From Pseudoalteromonas sp. XMcav2-N (GTDB lineage Bacteria; Pseudomonadota; Gammaproteobacteria; Enterobacterales; Alteromonadaceae): 64,000 bases of DNA. Positions 57,739-64,000 of the stretch are shown here, piece by piece (within the stretch, counting starts at the first letter, position 1; every line of letters starts with the position of its first letter). A program made the translations under genes and the position numbers. The notes under the pieces are model-generated. The model worked only from the letters and a program-made list of their open reading frames with translations. It was not told where the DNA came from and did no database searches. The stretch lies in assembly GCF_024124545.1 (NCBI RefSeq), contig NZ_JAMXSF010000014.1:62001-126000 (forward strand). Reading direction: 5' to 3'.

Positions 57739-57752
57739 GTTTACTTAAAGTA
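57739..57752 (+). promoter_or_regulatory. LysR operator-like site at the lysR promoter
   Basis: GTTTACTTAAAGTA lies 34 bases upstream of the LysR start, inside a longer dyad CTATAGTTTACTTAAAGTAAA (57734-57754). A related half (AACTATAGTTAGTG) occurs about 50 bases further on. Fits an autoregulatory site. Confidence 0.55.
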
Positions 57753-57822
57753 AATTATAGCATCACTAAAGCGACTTTTATCCACTAAGCAACGTCAACT
57801 ATAGTTAGTGTAAGTTAAAACT

Positions 57823-57865
57823 AAAAAACCGCTCTAAGTGGCGACAACAGCCAGAGCGGTTTTTT
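57823..57865. terminator. Terminator downstream of cassette B
   Basis: AAAAAACCGCTCT and AGAGCGGTTTTTT form a perfect 13-bp stem with a 17-base loop, 37 bases after the membrane-protein stop. It works in both orientations and separates cassette B from the LysR promoter. Confidence 0.85.
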
Positions 57866-57902
57866 GCTATTTAATTTTCTGAAAAACAACGATTAACTTT
57901 AA

Positions 57903-58475
57903 TTACTGGCGCTGCCCTTCTCCCACCTTATCTTTTGAATAAAACCCGCGCACCGCGTCTATCGTCAAAGACATAATTGCCAGAACAGCAAACAGCGTAA
58001 GCACTAACTTAATGGGCTCGTATGCGTTGTAAATAAACATGGGGTTGAATTCGGTGAATTTTCTGATCTCACGTTCTATCAATGCCAAGATGTTTACCAG
58101 GACAGAAACTGACAAAATCAGCACATACATCAGCTCGTTCGACGTCATCTTAAAGTTAGACAGGCACTCTTTGGCAAACTGGCTCAACGCGCCCAGCCTG
58201 AGCCCAGCCACAACCGAAGCCACAGCGTGACGTTTTACAATCAACAGAATAAGTGCCGCATCCTGAACACTCATAATCAAGTAGAACCAGCCCTCGGTTG
58301 TCAGTGCCCAGCCATAAATTAATATACCAATAGTTCTGGCCAGCAAAATACTGCATGCCACCCATCTGACATTGGGGCTATTGCGACTGGCAAACACGGC
58401 TAAGACGAGCGAAAACCATATGAATATATTCATCAAGTGGTTATGGTCAACGACTATGTGAGATAAAACGTCCAT
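57903..58475 (-). CDS. Small multi-pass membrane protein of cassette B
   Basis: A 190-residue hydrophobic protein with about five membrane segments, homologous to the cassette A protein at 2327-2848 (N35-V-R-W38; W63 loop; F147-I-Y149 with P154; final helix LTLFAVLAIMSLTID). It lies 14 bases after the peptide gene on the same strand. No known family. As in cassette A it is expected to act with the peptide, either as processing/immunity/receptor partner; nothing in the sequence decides which. Confidence 0.75.
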   Translation of the reverse strand: MDVLSHIVVDHNHLMNIFIWFSLVLAVFASRNSPNVRWVACSILLARTIGILIYGWALTTEGWFYLIMSVQDAALILLIVKRHAVASVVAGLRLGALSQFAKECLSNFKMTSNELMYVLILSVSVLVNILALIEREIRKFTEFNPMFIYNAYEPIKLVLTLFAVLAIMSLTIDAVRGFYSKDKVGEGQRQ

Positions 58476-58489
58476 ATAAATCCAGGAAA

Positions 58490-58651
58490 TTAGTTAGACT
58501 TTTTTTGCCCTTTCAGAATTTCAGGGTTGATAGGTGCAGCGGTTGGATCCACCTGACCACCGCCTCCGGCAACGCCACCCGCGCCTGTTACGGCTTTTAA
58601 ACTCAGAGCATTAAGTGTCGTTAAGTGGCTTCTTTTGCTTATGTTTTTCAT
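58490..58651 (-). CDS. 53-residue double-glycine-type peptide of cassette B
   Basis: The ATG at 58651 is preceded by AAGGAA. The leader-like part MKNISKRSHLTTLNALSLKAVTGAGG parallels cassette A in its L-x-L-K-x-V/I-x-G-x-G-G pattern, and the tail begins VAGGGGQVDPTAAPINP. Both peptides place D-P and A/P-P just after the glycines and end with lysine/proline-rich stretches. It has no cysteine, so disulfide or lanthionine rings are unlikely. No leader peptidase is encoded nearby. Confidence 0.7.
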   Translation of the reverse strand: MKNISKRSHLTTLNALSLKAVTGAGGVAGGGGQVDPTAAPINPEILKGQKKSN

Positions 58652-58720
58652 ATTATTCCTTAATTGTCGAGTGAATTTACGTTTTGAGTGTAACAAGTGA
58701 ATAACAGTGAAAGAAGTGCC

Positions 58721-58969
58721 TCATTCAGAAATACCTAAATCTTTACTCACCTCTTCCTCTTGCTGTTTCTTCTGAGGCAAAAGCGACCGCGGATTAAGGC
58801 CACAAACTATGTACATCCTGATGAGCTGCGGCAAATCTGGTGCTGTTTTCCCACTCTCCCAGTTATACACCGTTTGTTTTGACACACCCAATTTCTTTGC
58901 AAACTGTATCACACTGTAAGGCCCAGAAAGCCTTAGCTGCTGAACCAGATGTTTTGAATCGAGAGTCAA
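58721..58969 (-). CDS. XRE-family HTH regulator of cassette B
   Basis: An 82-residue Cro/C1-type regulator (SVIQFAKKLGVSKQTVYNWESGKTAPD). The start is a TTG at 58969 with AGGA seven bases upstream. It is the first gene of cassette B; the peptide gene follows after 69 bases. It is divergent from another XRE gene at 59162, so the two share a 190-base promoter region and may repress each other. Confidence 0.82.
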   Translation of the reverse strand: MTLDSKHLVQQLRLSGPYSVIQFAKKLGVSKQTVYNWESGKTAPDLPQLIRMYIVCGLNPRSLLPQKKQQEEEVSKDLGISE

Positions 58970-59161
58970 TTTTCTATCCTTGGTTTTCTACCTCACGTAC
59001 GCGCAGCACAAAGGTGCCCAATCTAAACAACCACAAATGTTAATGATAAGAAAAATAAAAGTATATTGTCAAACCTATTGGACTCGCATTCCGGTAGCAT
59101 AACTTTGAATCATAAATAACCAGCTACCTTTATTAAACCGGTTGATCTAAAAGGGAAAGGA

Positions 59162-59425
59162 ATGAAAAACAACGCGCATACTAGGAATCAAAAGGTCAAC
59201 CGCATGCTAAGAGCGTTACAGGCAAACCTACGCAACCTAAGACGGGACCATAAACTCTCACAAGCCCAGCTGGCCGCCAAACTGAATGTGGACCAATCCA
59301 CCATCAGCAACTTCGAATCCGGCAGATCCGTGATGACCATAGAGCAGATTTATCATCTTCACCTCATGTTCGGTGAAGACTTCAACTGCCCATGCATTGA
59401 TTTTATTTTGGGGCGGGATGAGTGA
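59162..59425 (+). CDS. XRE-family HTH regulator, divergent from cassette B
   Basis: An 87-residue regulator with a well-conserved Cro/C1 domain (KLSQAQLAAKLNVDQSTISNFESGRSVMTIEQ). It is much closer to the cassette A regulator (1995) than to its divergent neighbour. AAAGGAATG gives a good ribosome site. Its stop overlaps the start of the next ORF (ATGAGTGA), so they are coupled. Confidence 0.85.
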   Translation: MKNNAHTRNQKVNRMLRALQANLRNLRRDHKLSQAQLAAKLNVDQSTISNFESGRSVMTIEQIYHLHLMFGEDFNCPCIDFILGRDE

Positions 59426-59753
59426 AAAGGATACAAGCTACACTTGCTCGACTTCTACTTTTGTAAGTCGCTCATTCAGAGTCAAAAACTGCTCTTTAGT
59501 AATATGCATCGGCGCAGTTTCCTTCAGTATTGAACTAATTGAGTCTTATGCGACCAGTTCTCAAAAGCAAACACCAAAACTAAACTTTAAAAGTAAAACG
59601 TATCACTATTGGCGTGATTACATCAAGCCCTTATTGCCAAGAGGCAACATTCAGCTGCGATTTTACGAGGATGCAGCTGAGCAGTGGAACAGCACTCACA
59701 TAACAGCAGTAAAGGGCGAGCTAATAGGTAGTAGTGAGTGGGAAAGTGTGTGA
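59418..59753 (+). CDS. Small protein coupled to the third XRE gene, unknown
   Basis: A 111-residue product starting at the ATG inside the XRE stop region, with GGGGCGGG just before it. It has one hydrophobic stretch (NCSLVICIGAVSFSIEL) and a charged C-terminal half. It is not similar to the cassette membrane proteins or peptides, so the third locus is either a different type or the remnant of one. No family recognised. Confidence 0.5.
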   Translation: MSEKDTSYTCSTSTFVSRSFRVKNCSLVICIGAVSFSIELIESYATSSQKQTPKLNFKSKTYHYWRDYIKPLLPRGNIQLRFYEDAAEQWNSTHITAVKGELIGSSEWESV

Positions 59754-59764
59754 GATACCATCAA

Positions 59765-59920
59765 CACTCACTCGCGGAAACAGCAATGTACAGGTACAAA
59801 CAGGTAATGGGTGACAAGCTGGTCAGTCGTGGATTTAATCAATAGCATACTGAAGTGATGATCAAGTTGAAGTTCTCAATAAAGTCAATGCCAAGCATGC
59901 CCAAAGCTCAGAGAAACAGC
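59765..59920 (+). pseudogene. Decayed C-terminal end of an IS5-like transposase
   Basis: Reading from CAC at 59765, the translation HSLAETAMYRYKQVMGDKLVSRG, then a stop, then TEVMIKLKVLNKVNA matches the conserved (R/H)SLAETAMYR(Y/V)K..G..L..R...Q..E..I....LN(K/R)M pattern of IS5-family transposases. It is broken by a stop and has lost its ends. No terminal inverted repeats were found. It marks a place where mobile DNA has been active, at the edge of the AT-rich operon. Confidence 0.55.
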
Positions 59921-60138
59921 TGAAGTCGCGGAATTGCCTAATCTATATGGATTTGTTCGGCAAAGCCGGATGCTATTGAACATTGGAGCAACGCACTAGA
60001 TCATGCCTTTTTAAGAACCGGTCCTAAAAAGCTTGAGGATCGCTTTCATCAAAGCTCAAAAATATAGATTATACTAATCCGAGGTGGTTACAAATCAAAT
60101 AATTTGTTATAAATGAAGAAAAAGAAAGGAAAATGTAA

Positions 60139-61290
60139 ATGGATATTGTTGGTGGCTTCTACAGAGAAATATCTTTAGTCCCAGAAATTGATCAAATGTT
60201 TGGCTCTGGAGGCAGAGCTGCTGCTATATTAAGTGAAATAACAAATGATGTAACACTTCATACATATACTGACAATGATTCGGATATTGCTGAATTTGAA
60301 AAAAAGTACGTTATCAAAGTAAAAAAATATCGACGAGATGGTCCAATATCATTCTCATATTTTCATCCTTTATCTACACCACATATATCTAAAGGTGAAA
60401 ATCTTCAGTCTTCAATCAAAGTTAGCGGTGAAGTTGTCCTTCGTTTCGGTCTAATTGAAGGTGATGCAGTCGTAGATGCAAATAGAGTTGTTTTTGACCC
60501 TCAGACATGGAAAAAAAAGGCTATTTATTCAATAAATGGCTCTAAAGCTAATCACCTCGTCATTGCTCTCAATGAGTTAGAGTTAGCCTACTCAACATCC
60601 GCCAACAGCATTATTGCACAAGCACAAGAATTGCTAGATCTAAATAAAGCGGAAGCCATCGTAGTAAAAAGAGGTGTTAAGGGATGTTTTGTTCTAGAAA
60701 AAAATGGAAGTAAATATTCAATACCATCATATTTATCAAACAAAGTAACCAAAGTAGGAACGGGGGATGTTTTTAGTGCTATTTTTGCTTTTTATTGGGG
60801 GGTGAAAAAGAAACGCCCTAGCCATGCAGCTGAATTAGCTTCAAAACATGTAGCATGTTTCTGCGAATCTGGAGGAATAGATCTAGATTATCAGAAAATA
60901 GATAAGTTGATTCCCATAAATTTTGAATCATTTCAACCTGTCACTATATTTGCTGATCAAACGGGCCTAGGTAAACGATATATTTTAGAAGAAGCAAAAT
61001 ATTTGCTTTTGCAATTTGGTATCGTTGCTCAGGTAGAAGATAATTTGGAAAATTTAGCGAACAACAAAAACCCAATTTTAATTTTAGGGGAAACTTTTCG
61101 AAATCTGATAGCAATAGAAAACCAACTAAGAAAGAATAAATCTAAAATCGTAGTGTATGATGTAAGCTGCGGTGATTGGTTTACGCGAAATTCAACACCA
61201 GAAAATATCACTTTTGCGCAAGATTTTACTTCTGCTATCTACCAGGTTGCATGGGCTTCAGCTCAACAAACAAATATAAAAGGAGTTTAA
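60139..61290 (+). CDS. PfkB-like sugar/nucleoside kinase with extra C-terminal domain
   Basis: A 383-residue protein. Residues 1-260 carry PfkB features: an N-terminal G-G segment (GGFYREI; GSGGRAAAIL), a nucleoside-binding-like region and the C-terminal anion-hole motif V-G-T-G-D210 with the catalytic base D210. Residues about 268-378 form a further alpha/beta unit (VTIFADQTGLGKRYILEE; NPILILGETFRNL; KSKIVVYDV) that I cannot assign firmly; a Rossmann or nucleoside-hydrolase-like fold is possible. AAAGGA precedes the ATG, and a promoter with AT-rich -10 sequence lies upstream. It is the first gene of the operon; two bases separate it from the TIR gene. Confidence 0.7.
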   Translation: MDIVGGFYREISLVPEIDQMFGSGGRAAAILSEITNDVTLHTYTDNDSDIAEFEKKYVIKVKKYRRDGPISFSYFHPLSTPHISKGENLQSSIKVSGEVVLRFGLIEGDAVVDANRVVFDPQTWKKKAIYSINGSKANHLVIALNELELAYSTSANSIIAQAQELLDLNKAEAIVVKRGVKGCFVLEKNGSKYSIPSYLSNKVTKVGTGDVFSAIFAFYWGVKKKRPSHAAELASKHVACFCESGGIDLDYQKIDKLIPINFESFQPVTIFADQTGLGKRYILEEAKYLLLQFGIVAQVEDNLENLANNKNPILILGETFRNLIAIENQLRKNKSKIVVYDVSCGDWFTRNSTPENITFAQDFTSAIYQVAWASAQQTNIKGV

Positions 61291-61291
61291 T

Positions 61292-62704
61292 GTGGCAGAT
61301 ATCTTCATAGCCTATTCAAGTAAAAATGAAACAATTGCAAAAAAACTGTATGATTGCTTAAAGCATCAATGGAACGTAGTTTATGACTACTATTCAGTTG
61401 GAGATTTTACCGAATTTATTGAAAACGAGATAAAAACTTCCAAATGTTTGATCGCTATATTTTCAGAAAAATCAAAAGAGAGTAAAATATTTAAGAATGA
61501 GCTTTTATTCGCTCAGGACTGCGGCATACCTATTTTAGGAGTAAAAATAGATAAAAGTGAAATATCACTAATGTTTCGAAGCATCAGTTACTGTGAATTT
61601 ATCAACTGGGACGGTGTTCTTACGTATCCAGAATTAAATAAATTAAGGGCTAGGATTTCAAAAGTAATATCACCAAAATCAACCCCACAGCGATTAAAGC
61701 ATGTTATCAGCGATAAAATATCTCTTCCGATACTCTTTCAATCAGTTTCATCATTTGAAACCCAATTACCAACACATGAAGCGGTTGAGGCTTTAGATAT
61801 TTTTAAATTTTCATCGATATTGATTTCTGCATACGATTTGGAAGAAAGAGAAGAATACAATCCAAAAAAACTTATTGAAAATATATTGAATTACAAAGAA
61901 AATGGTGGAGTCATATTATTAGACTCTGGCAGCTATGAAAAGCATAGAAACAACAATAAATCTTGGTGCAGAGAAAAGTTTCACAATTTAATAAGAACAA
62001 TACCATTTGACTTAATATTTTGTTTTGATGAATACGACTTAAAGCAGGATATACCTGAACTTACAGCAGAAATTATTGATTCAGTTGCTAAAGACCAACA
62101 ACAAACAACCGTGCCCGTTTTACCAATTATTCATGCAAGAACTAACAAAGATGGAGAATACTTATTTGATTCCTTACCTGAACTTGTTTTGGAGGTAACC
62201 AAAAGACTTAGCCCCCCATTAATAGCGATACCTGAAAGAGAGTTAGGTGATGGTTTGCAGGAACGCATTAAAAATATAGTTAAGATTAGGGCATTATTAA
62301 ATACACTTTCTTATTACCAGCCAATTCATATTTTAGGAACCGGAGACCCTATTGTTATTCCATTTTTTATCGCAGCCGGTGCTGACAGTTTTGATGGATT
62401 GGAGTGGTGCAGAAAAGTAGTGGATAGAGATCAACATCGGCTTCATCATTTCCACCATTTTGATTTGTTTGCTTATCAGGCTGAATATGCTGATTCATCT
62501 GTAACTAGGAATGCAATAAATCAAGAAGGGGTAAAATTTATTGCCAAGGTCATTTTTCACAACTTAGATTTTTATACTGATTTCATGGCTAAACTGAAAA
62601 AATCAACTACAAATGGTAGTATAAGAGGATTTATTACTGAAAACTTACCTAAACCAATATGGAGTGAAATTATGAATAAGCTAAATGGAACTCTAAAAAT
62701 ATGA
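61292..62704 (+). CDS. TIR domain fused to a tRNA-guanine-transglycosylase-like domain
   Basis: A 470-residue protein. Residues 1-130 form a TIR domain (ADIFIAYSSKNETIAKKLYD; LIAIFSEKSKES; CGIPILGVKID) with a candidate catalytic glutamate E70 (KNELLFAQ). Residues about 145-460 resemble TGT: VILLD211-SGSYE parallels the D-S-G-G-F motif, HILGTGDP matches the HLLG-G-P loop, and GADSFD368-GLEWCR parallels the nucleophile region. The C-terminal zinc cysteines of canonical TGT are not seen; a His-rich patch (HRLHHFHHFD) stands there. TIR domains in bacteria typically cleave NAD or make signals. This fusion is unusual and is inferred to be a defence effector or effector-modifier. It overlaps the next gene by four bases. 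Confidence 0.72.
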   Translation: MADIFIAYSSKNETIAKKLYDCLKHQWNVVYDYYSVGDFTEFIENEIKTSKCLIAIFSEKSKESKIFKNELLFAQDCGIPILGVKIDKSEISLMFRSISYCEFINWDGVLTYPELNKLRARISKVISPKSTPQRLKHVISDKISLPILFQSVSSFETQLPTHEAVEALDIFKFSSILISAYDLEEREEYNPKKLIENILNYKENGGVILLDSGSYEKHRNNNKSWCREKFHNLIRTIPFDLIFCFDEYDLKQDIPELTAEIIDSVAKDQQQTTVPVLPIIHARTNKDGEYLFDSLPELVLEVTKRLSPPLIAIPERELGDGLQERIKNIVKIRALLNTLSYYQPIHILGTGDPIVIPFFIAAGADSFDGLEWCRKVVDRDQHRLHHFHHFDLFAYQAEYADSSVTRNAINQEGVKFIAKVIFHNLDFYTDFMAKLKKSTTNGSIRGFITENLPKPIWSEIMNKLNGTLKI

Positions 62705-63408
62705 GGACAAATATTGAAAGGTTAAATGATGCAATTCAAGCAATTTACCCTGACATCGAAAATGAAGTCCAATCTGATTCTTCGACTTGTGAAATTCGTT
62801 TATGGTGGGAGCTATCGGCATGTGTACTAAGTAGCCAAGTCTCTTATGGTTTAGCAATTGCTATGGCAGATGAAATTACCAAAAGTAACTTATTTATCAA
62901 AAAACATTCGGACATTGAATTGTTATATGTGCAACTCAAAGAGTTGTTAATTACACCTGTTCGAGTGGGTGAAAAGTACATGCGACATCGCTTCTATGAT
63001 GTAAAGGCTAAGCAGCTAGCAAAATGTAGTGAGCTAGTTTACAAACATGCAGGCTCTTTGCGCATGCTGCTTGATAGTTTTAATAATCATTTGGAAGCGC
63101 GAGAATGGCTAGTAAAAAATATGCCAGGGCTAGGACCAAAACAAGCAAGTATGTTTTTACGAAACTCAGGCACAACATATGAGTTAGCAATTCTTGATAG
63201 GCATGTACTCAACTATATGAGTCTACTCGGAATGTATAACGAACAAGAAAAATTTATATCTAGTAAAAAAAAGTATCTATATTACGAGAAACTATTAAGA
63301 GAATATGCTGATAGTTTGAATTGTAAAATAGGACTTTTGGACTGGGCAATATGGGTAGTTATGAGAGTTATTGAAAATAAAAAGGAGTTTACCCCGCAAT
63401 GCGCGTAG
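62701..63408 (+). CDS. OGG-like DNA glycosylase/lyase
   Basis: A 235-residue helix-hairpin-helix glycosylase. The HhH reads MPGLGPK147QAS and is followed by the catalytic aspartate D166 in ILDRH; the 19-residue K-to-D spacing is the same as in human OGG1, which supports an active Lys/Asp pair. It resembles the OGG2/AGOG branch in size. It starts in the ATGA overlap with the TIR-TGT gene and overlaps the QueC gene by ten bases. OGG-like genes are an accessory part of type IV CBASS; substrate here unknown. Confidence 0.8.
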   Translation: MRTNIERLNDAIQAIYPDIENEVQSDSSTCEIRLWWELSACVLSSQVSYGLAIAMADEITKSNLFIKKHSDIELLYVQLKELLITPVRVGEKYMRHRFYDVKAKQLAKCSELVYKHAGSLRMLLDSFNNHLEAREWLVKNMPGLGPKQASMFLRNSGTTYELAILDRHVLNYMSLLGMYNEQEKFISSKKKYLYYEKLLREYADSLNCKIGLLDWAIWVVMRVIENKKEFTPQCA

Positions 63409-63986
63409 TTATATTAGTTTCTGGAGGCCTTGATTCTACTTTGGTTGTCAAATTGGCAAAAGATGAAGGTGTCGAGACATATCCCTTATTTATCGATTAC
63501 GGTCAAATTGCAAGGGAAGCGGAATTAAAATCTTGTGAAGAAGCTTTGGCCGCGGTTGGTGTCCATAAATTTGAAATTGCTAATTTATCAGGCTTTGGCA
63601 AACTTATCAAATCAGGGCTGACAGATCCCACTTTAGATATAGTTAATGATGCATTTACCCCTGGTCGAAACATGCTATTTCTATTAACGGCTGCGGCGTA
63701 TGCATATCAAAATAACGCTGATGCTATATCAATCGGACTGCTCCATGAATCAACATCTTTATTTCCTGATCAATCCACTGAATTTCTTGAAAAAGCCGAA
63801 GAATTAATAGAATTAATAATGGGCTATAAGATAAGAGTTTTAGCTCCATTAAGAGAGTTTATGAAGCCCGACGTTATCGAGTTAGCAAAATTAAAGGGAG
63901 TAACTAAAACGTATTCATGCCATACAGGTAATTTAGAACCATGCGGTGAGTGTATTGCATGTAAAGAATTTGAGATGGAGGTATAG
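63399..63986 (+). CDS. QueC-like 7-cyano-7-deazaguanine synthase homologue
   Basis: A 195-residue ATP-dependent enzyme. The PP-loop SGGLDS (8-13) is intact and the zinc cysteines C174, C182, C185 and C188 are present. Normal QueC is longer (about 220-230 residues), so this is a short, divergent member. QueC makes preQ0 for deazaguanine modification; in type IV CBASS a related QueC-like protein (Cap9) is, as I recall, reported to conjugate a deazaguanine to the N-terminus of a CD-NTase. The context points to that defence role, but the housekeeping reaction cannot be excluded from sequence. Confidence 0.82.
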   Translation: MRVVILVSGGLDSTLVVKLAKDEGVETYPLFIDYGQIAREAELKSCEEALAAVGVHKFEIANLSGFGKLIKSGLTDPTLDIVNDAFTPGRNMLFLLTAAAYAYQNNADAISIGLLHESTSLFPDQSTEFLEKAEELIELIMGYKIRVLAPLREFMKPDVIELAKLKGVTKTYSCHTGNLEPCGECIACKEFEMEV

Positions 63987-63988
63987 AG

Positions 63989-64000
63989 ATGGGAGGCAGT
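63989..64000 (+). CDS. Start of the next gene (Met-Gly-Gly-Ser), truncated by window end
   Basis: An ATG at 63989 is preceded by GGAGG (63977-63981) and follows the QueC stop by two bases. Four codons are visible (ATG GGA GGC AGT). The product cannot be named, but a Gly-Gly start after methionine removal is notable next to a QueC-like enzyme of the conjugating type. A CD-NTase would fit type IV CBASS; this is prediction only. Confidence 0.6.

Noticed and set aside
57903..60138. Intact prophage or integrative element
   Set aside because: No integrase, structural phage genes or tRNA attachment site; only a transposase fragment.
63399..63986. Qat (QatABCD) defence system
   Set aside because: No QatA-type ATPase or TatD-like gene is visible; the partners are TIR-TGT and OGG instead.
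60139..64000. Ordinary queuosine biosynthesis cluster
   Set aside because: TIR and OGG domains have no place there, and QueD, QueE and QueF are absent.
1..64000. tRNA or rRNA genes
   Set aside because: None recognised by eye on either strand.

Overview
The window looks like chromosome of a marine gammaproteobacterium close to Pseudoalteromonas. This is inferred from the mix of genes (exported trypsin-like and subtilisin-like proteases with PKD, PPC and chitin-binding-like tails, sensor proteins with large propellers, tandem Ig-like surface proteins), from moderate GC, and from protein style; no rRNA or tRNA was seen to confirm it.

Layout. 1-1.4 kb: 5' end of an exported RTX-like repeat protein (minus strand). 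2.0-3.0 kb: a three-gene cassette of XRE regulator, small membrane protein and double-glycine-type peptide. 3.2-3.9 kb: a degenerate 45/47-bp tandem array. 4.6-19.3 kb: exported protease, M61-like/propeller protein, an NtrC-type two-component pair, hexose-6-phosphate mutarotase, chemoreceptor, porin, DUF454 protein, lspA and a periplasmic binding protein. 19.5-32.6 kb: a tightly packed operon linking a TPR/beta-barrel protein, a FecR-domain protein, a 1925-residue lipoprotein with tandem-95 and delta-60 repeats, a metallo-beta-lactamase-fold enzyme, a CHASE2 adenylate cyclase and a GAF/HD-GYP phosphodiesterase. 32.6-33.2 kb: a gene-free stretch whose minus strand reads like a CsrB/RsmB-family RNA. 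33.3-55.2 kb: regulators with propellers, a propeller histidine kinase, an M1 aminopeptidase broken by an in-frame TAG, a subtilase, and several small metabolic/regulatory clusters (HxlR/MBL, hydrolase/SnoaL, AraC, SDR).

55.3-59.9 kb is patchwork accessory DNA. It holds an unknown exported protein that shares a 14-bp operator-like sequence with its neighbouring LysR gene, a second copy of the XRE/peptide/membrane-protein cassette, a divergent third XRE gene with a coupled small ORF, and a decayed IS5-like transposase end.

60.1-64.0 kb is conspicuously AT-rich. It encodes an overlapping operon of a PfkB-like kinase with an extra domain, a TIR domain fused to a tRNA-guanine-transglycosylase-like domain, an OGG-like DNA glycosylase/lyase, a QueC-like enzyme, and the start of a next gene beginning Met-Gly-Gly-Ser. 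The OGG/TGT/QueC trio is the accessory set known from type IV CBASS antiphage loci; here TIR is fused to TGT and a kinase is added, so this is probably a variant defence system whose remaining genes lie past the window edge.

The two best candidates for something undescribed are the duplicated XRE/peptide/membrane cassette and the TIR-TGT defence operon. Functions for both are inference from sequence.
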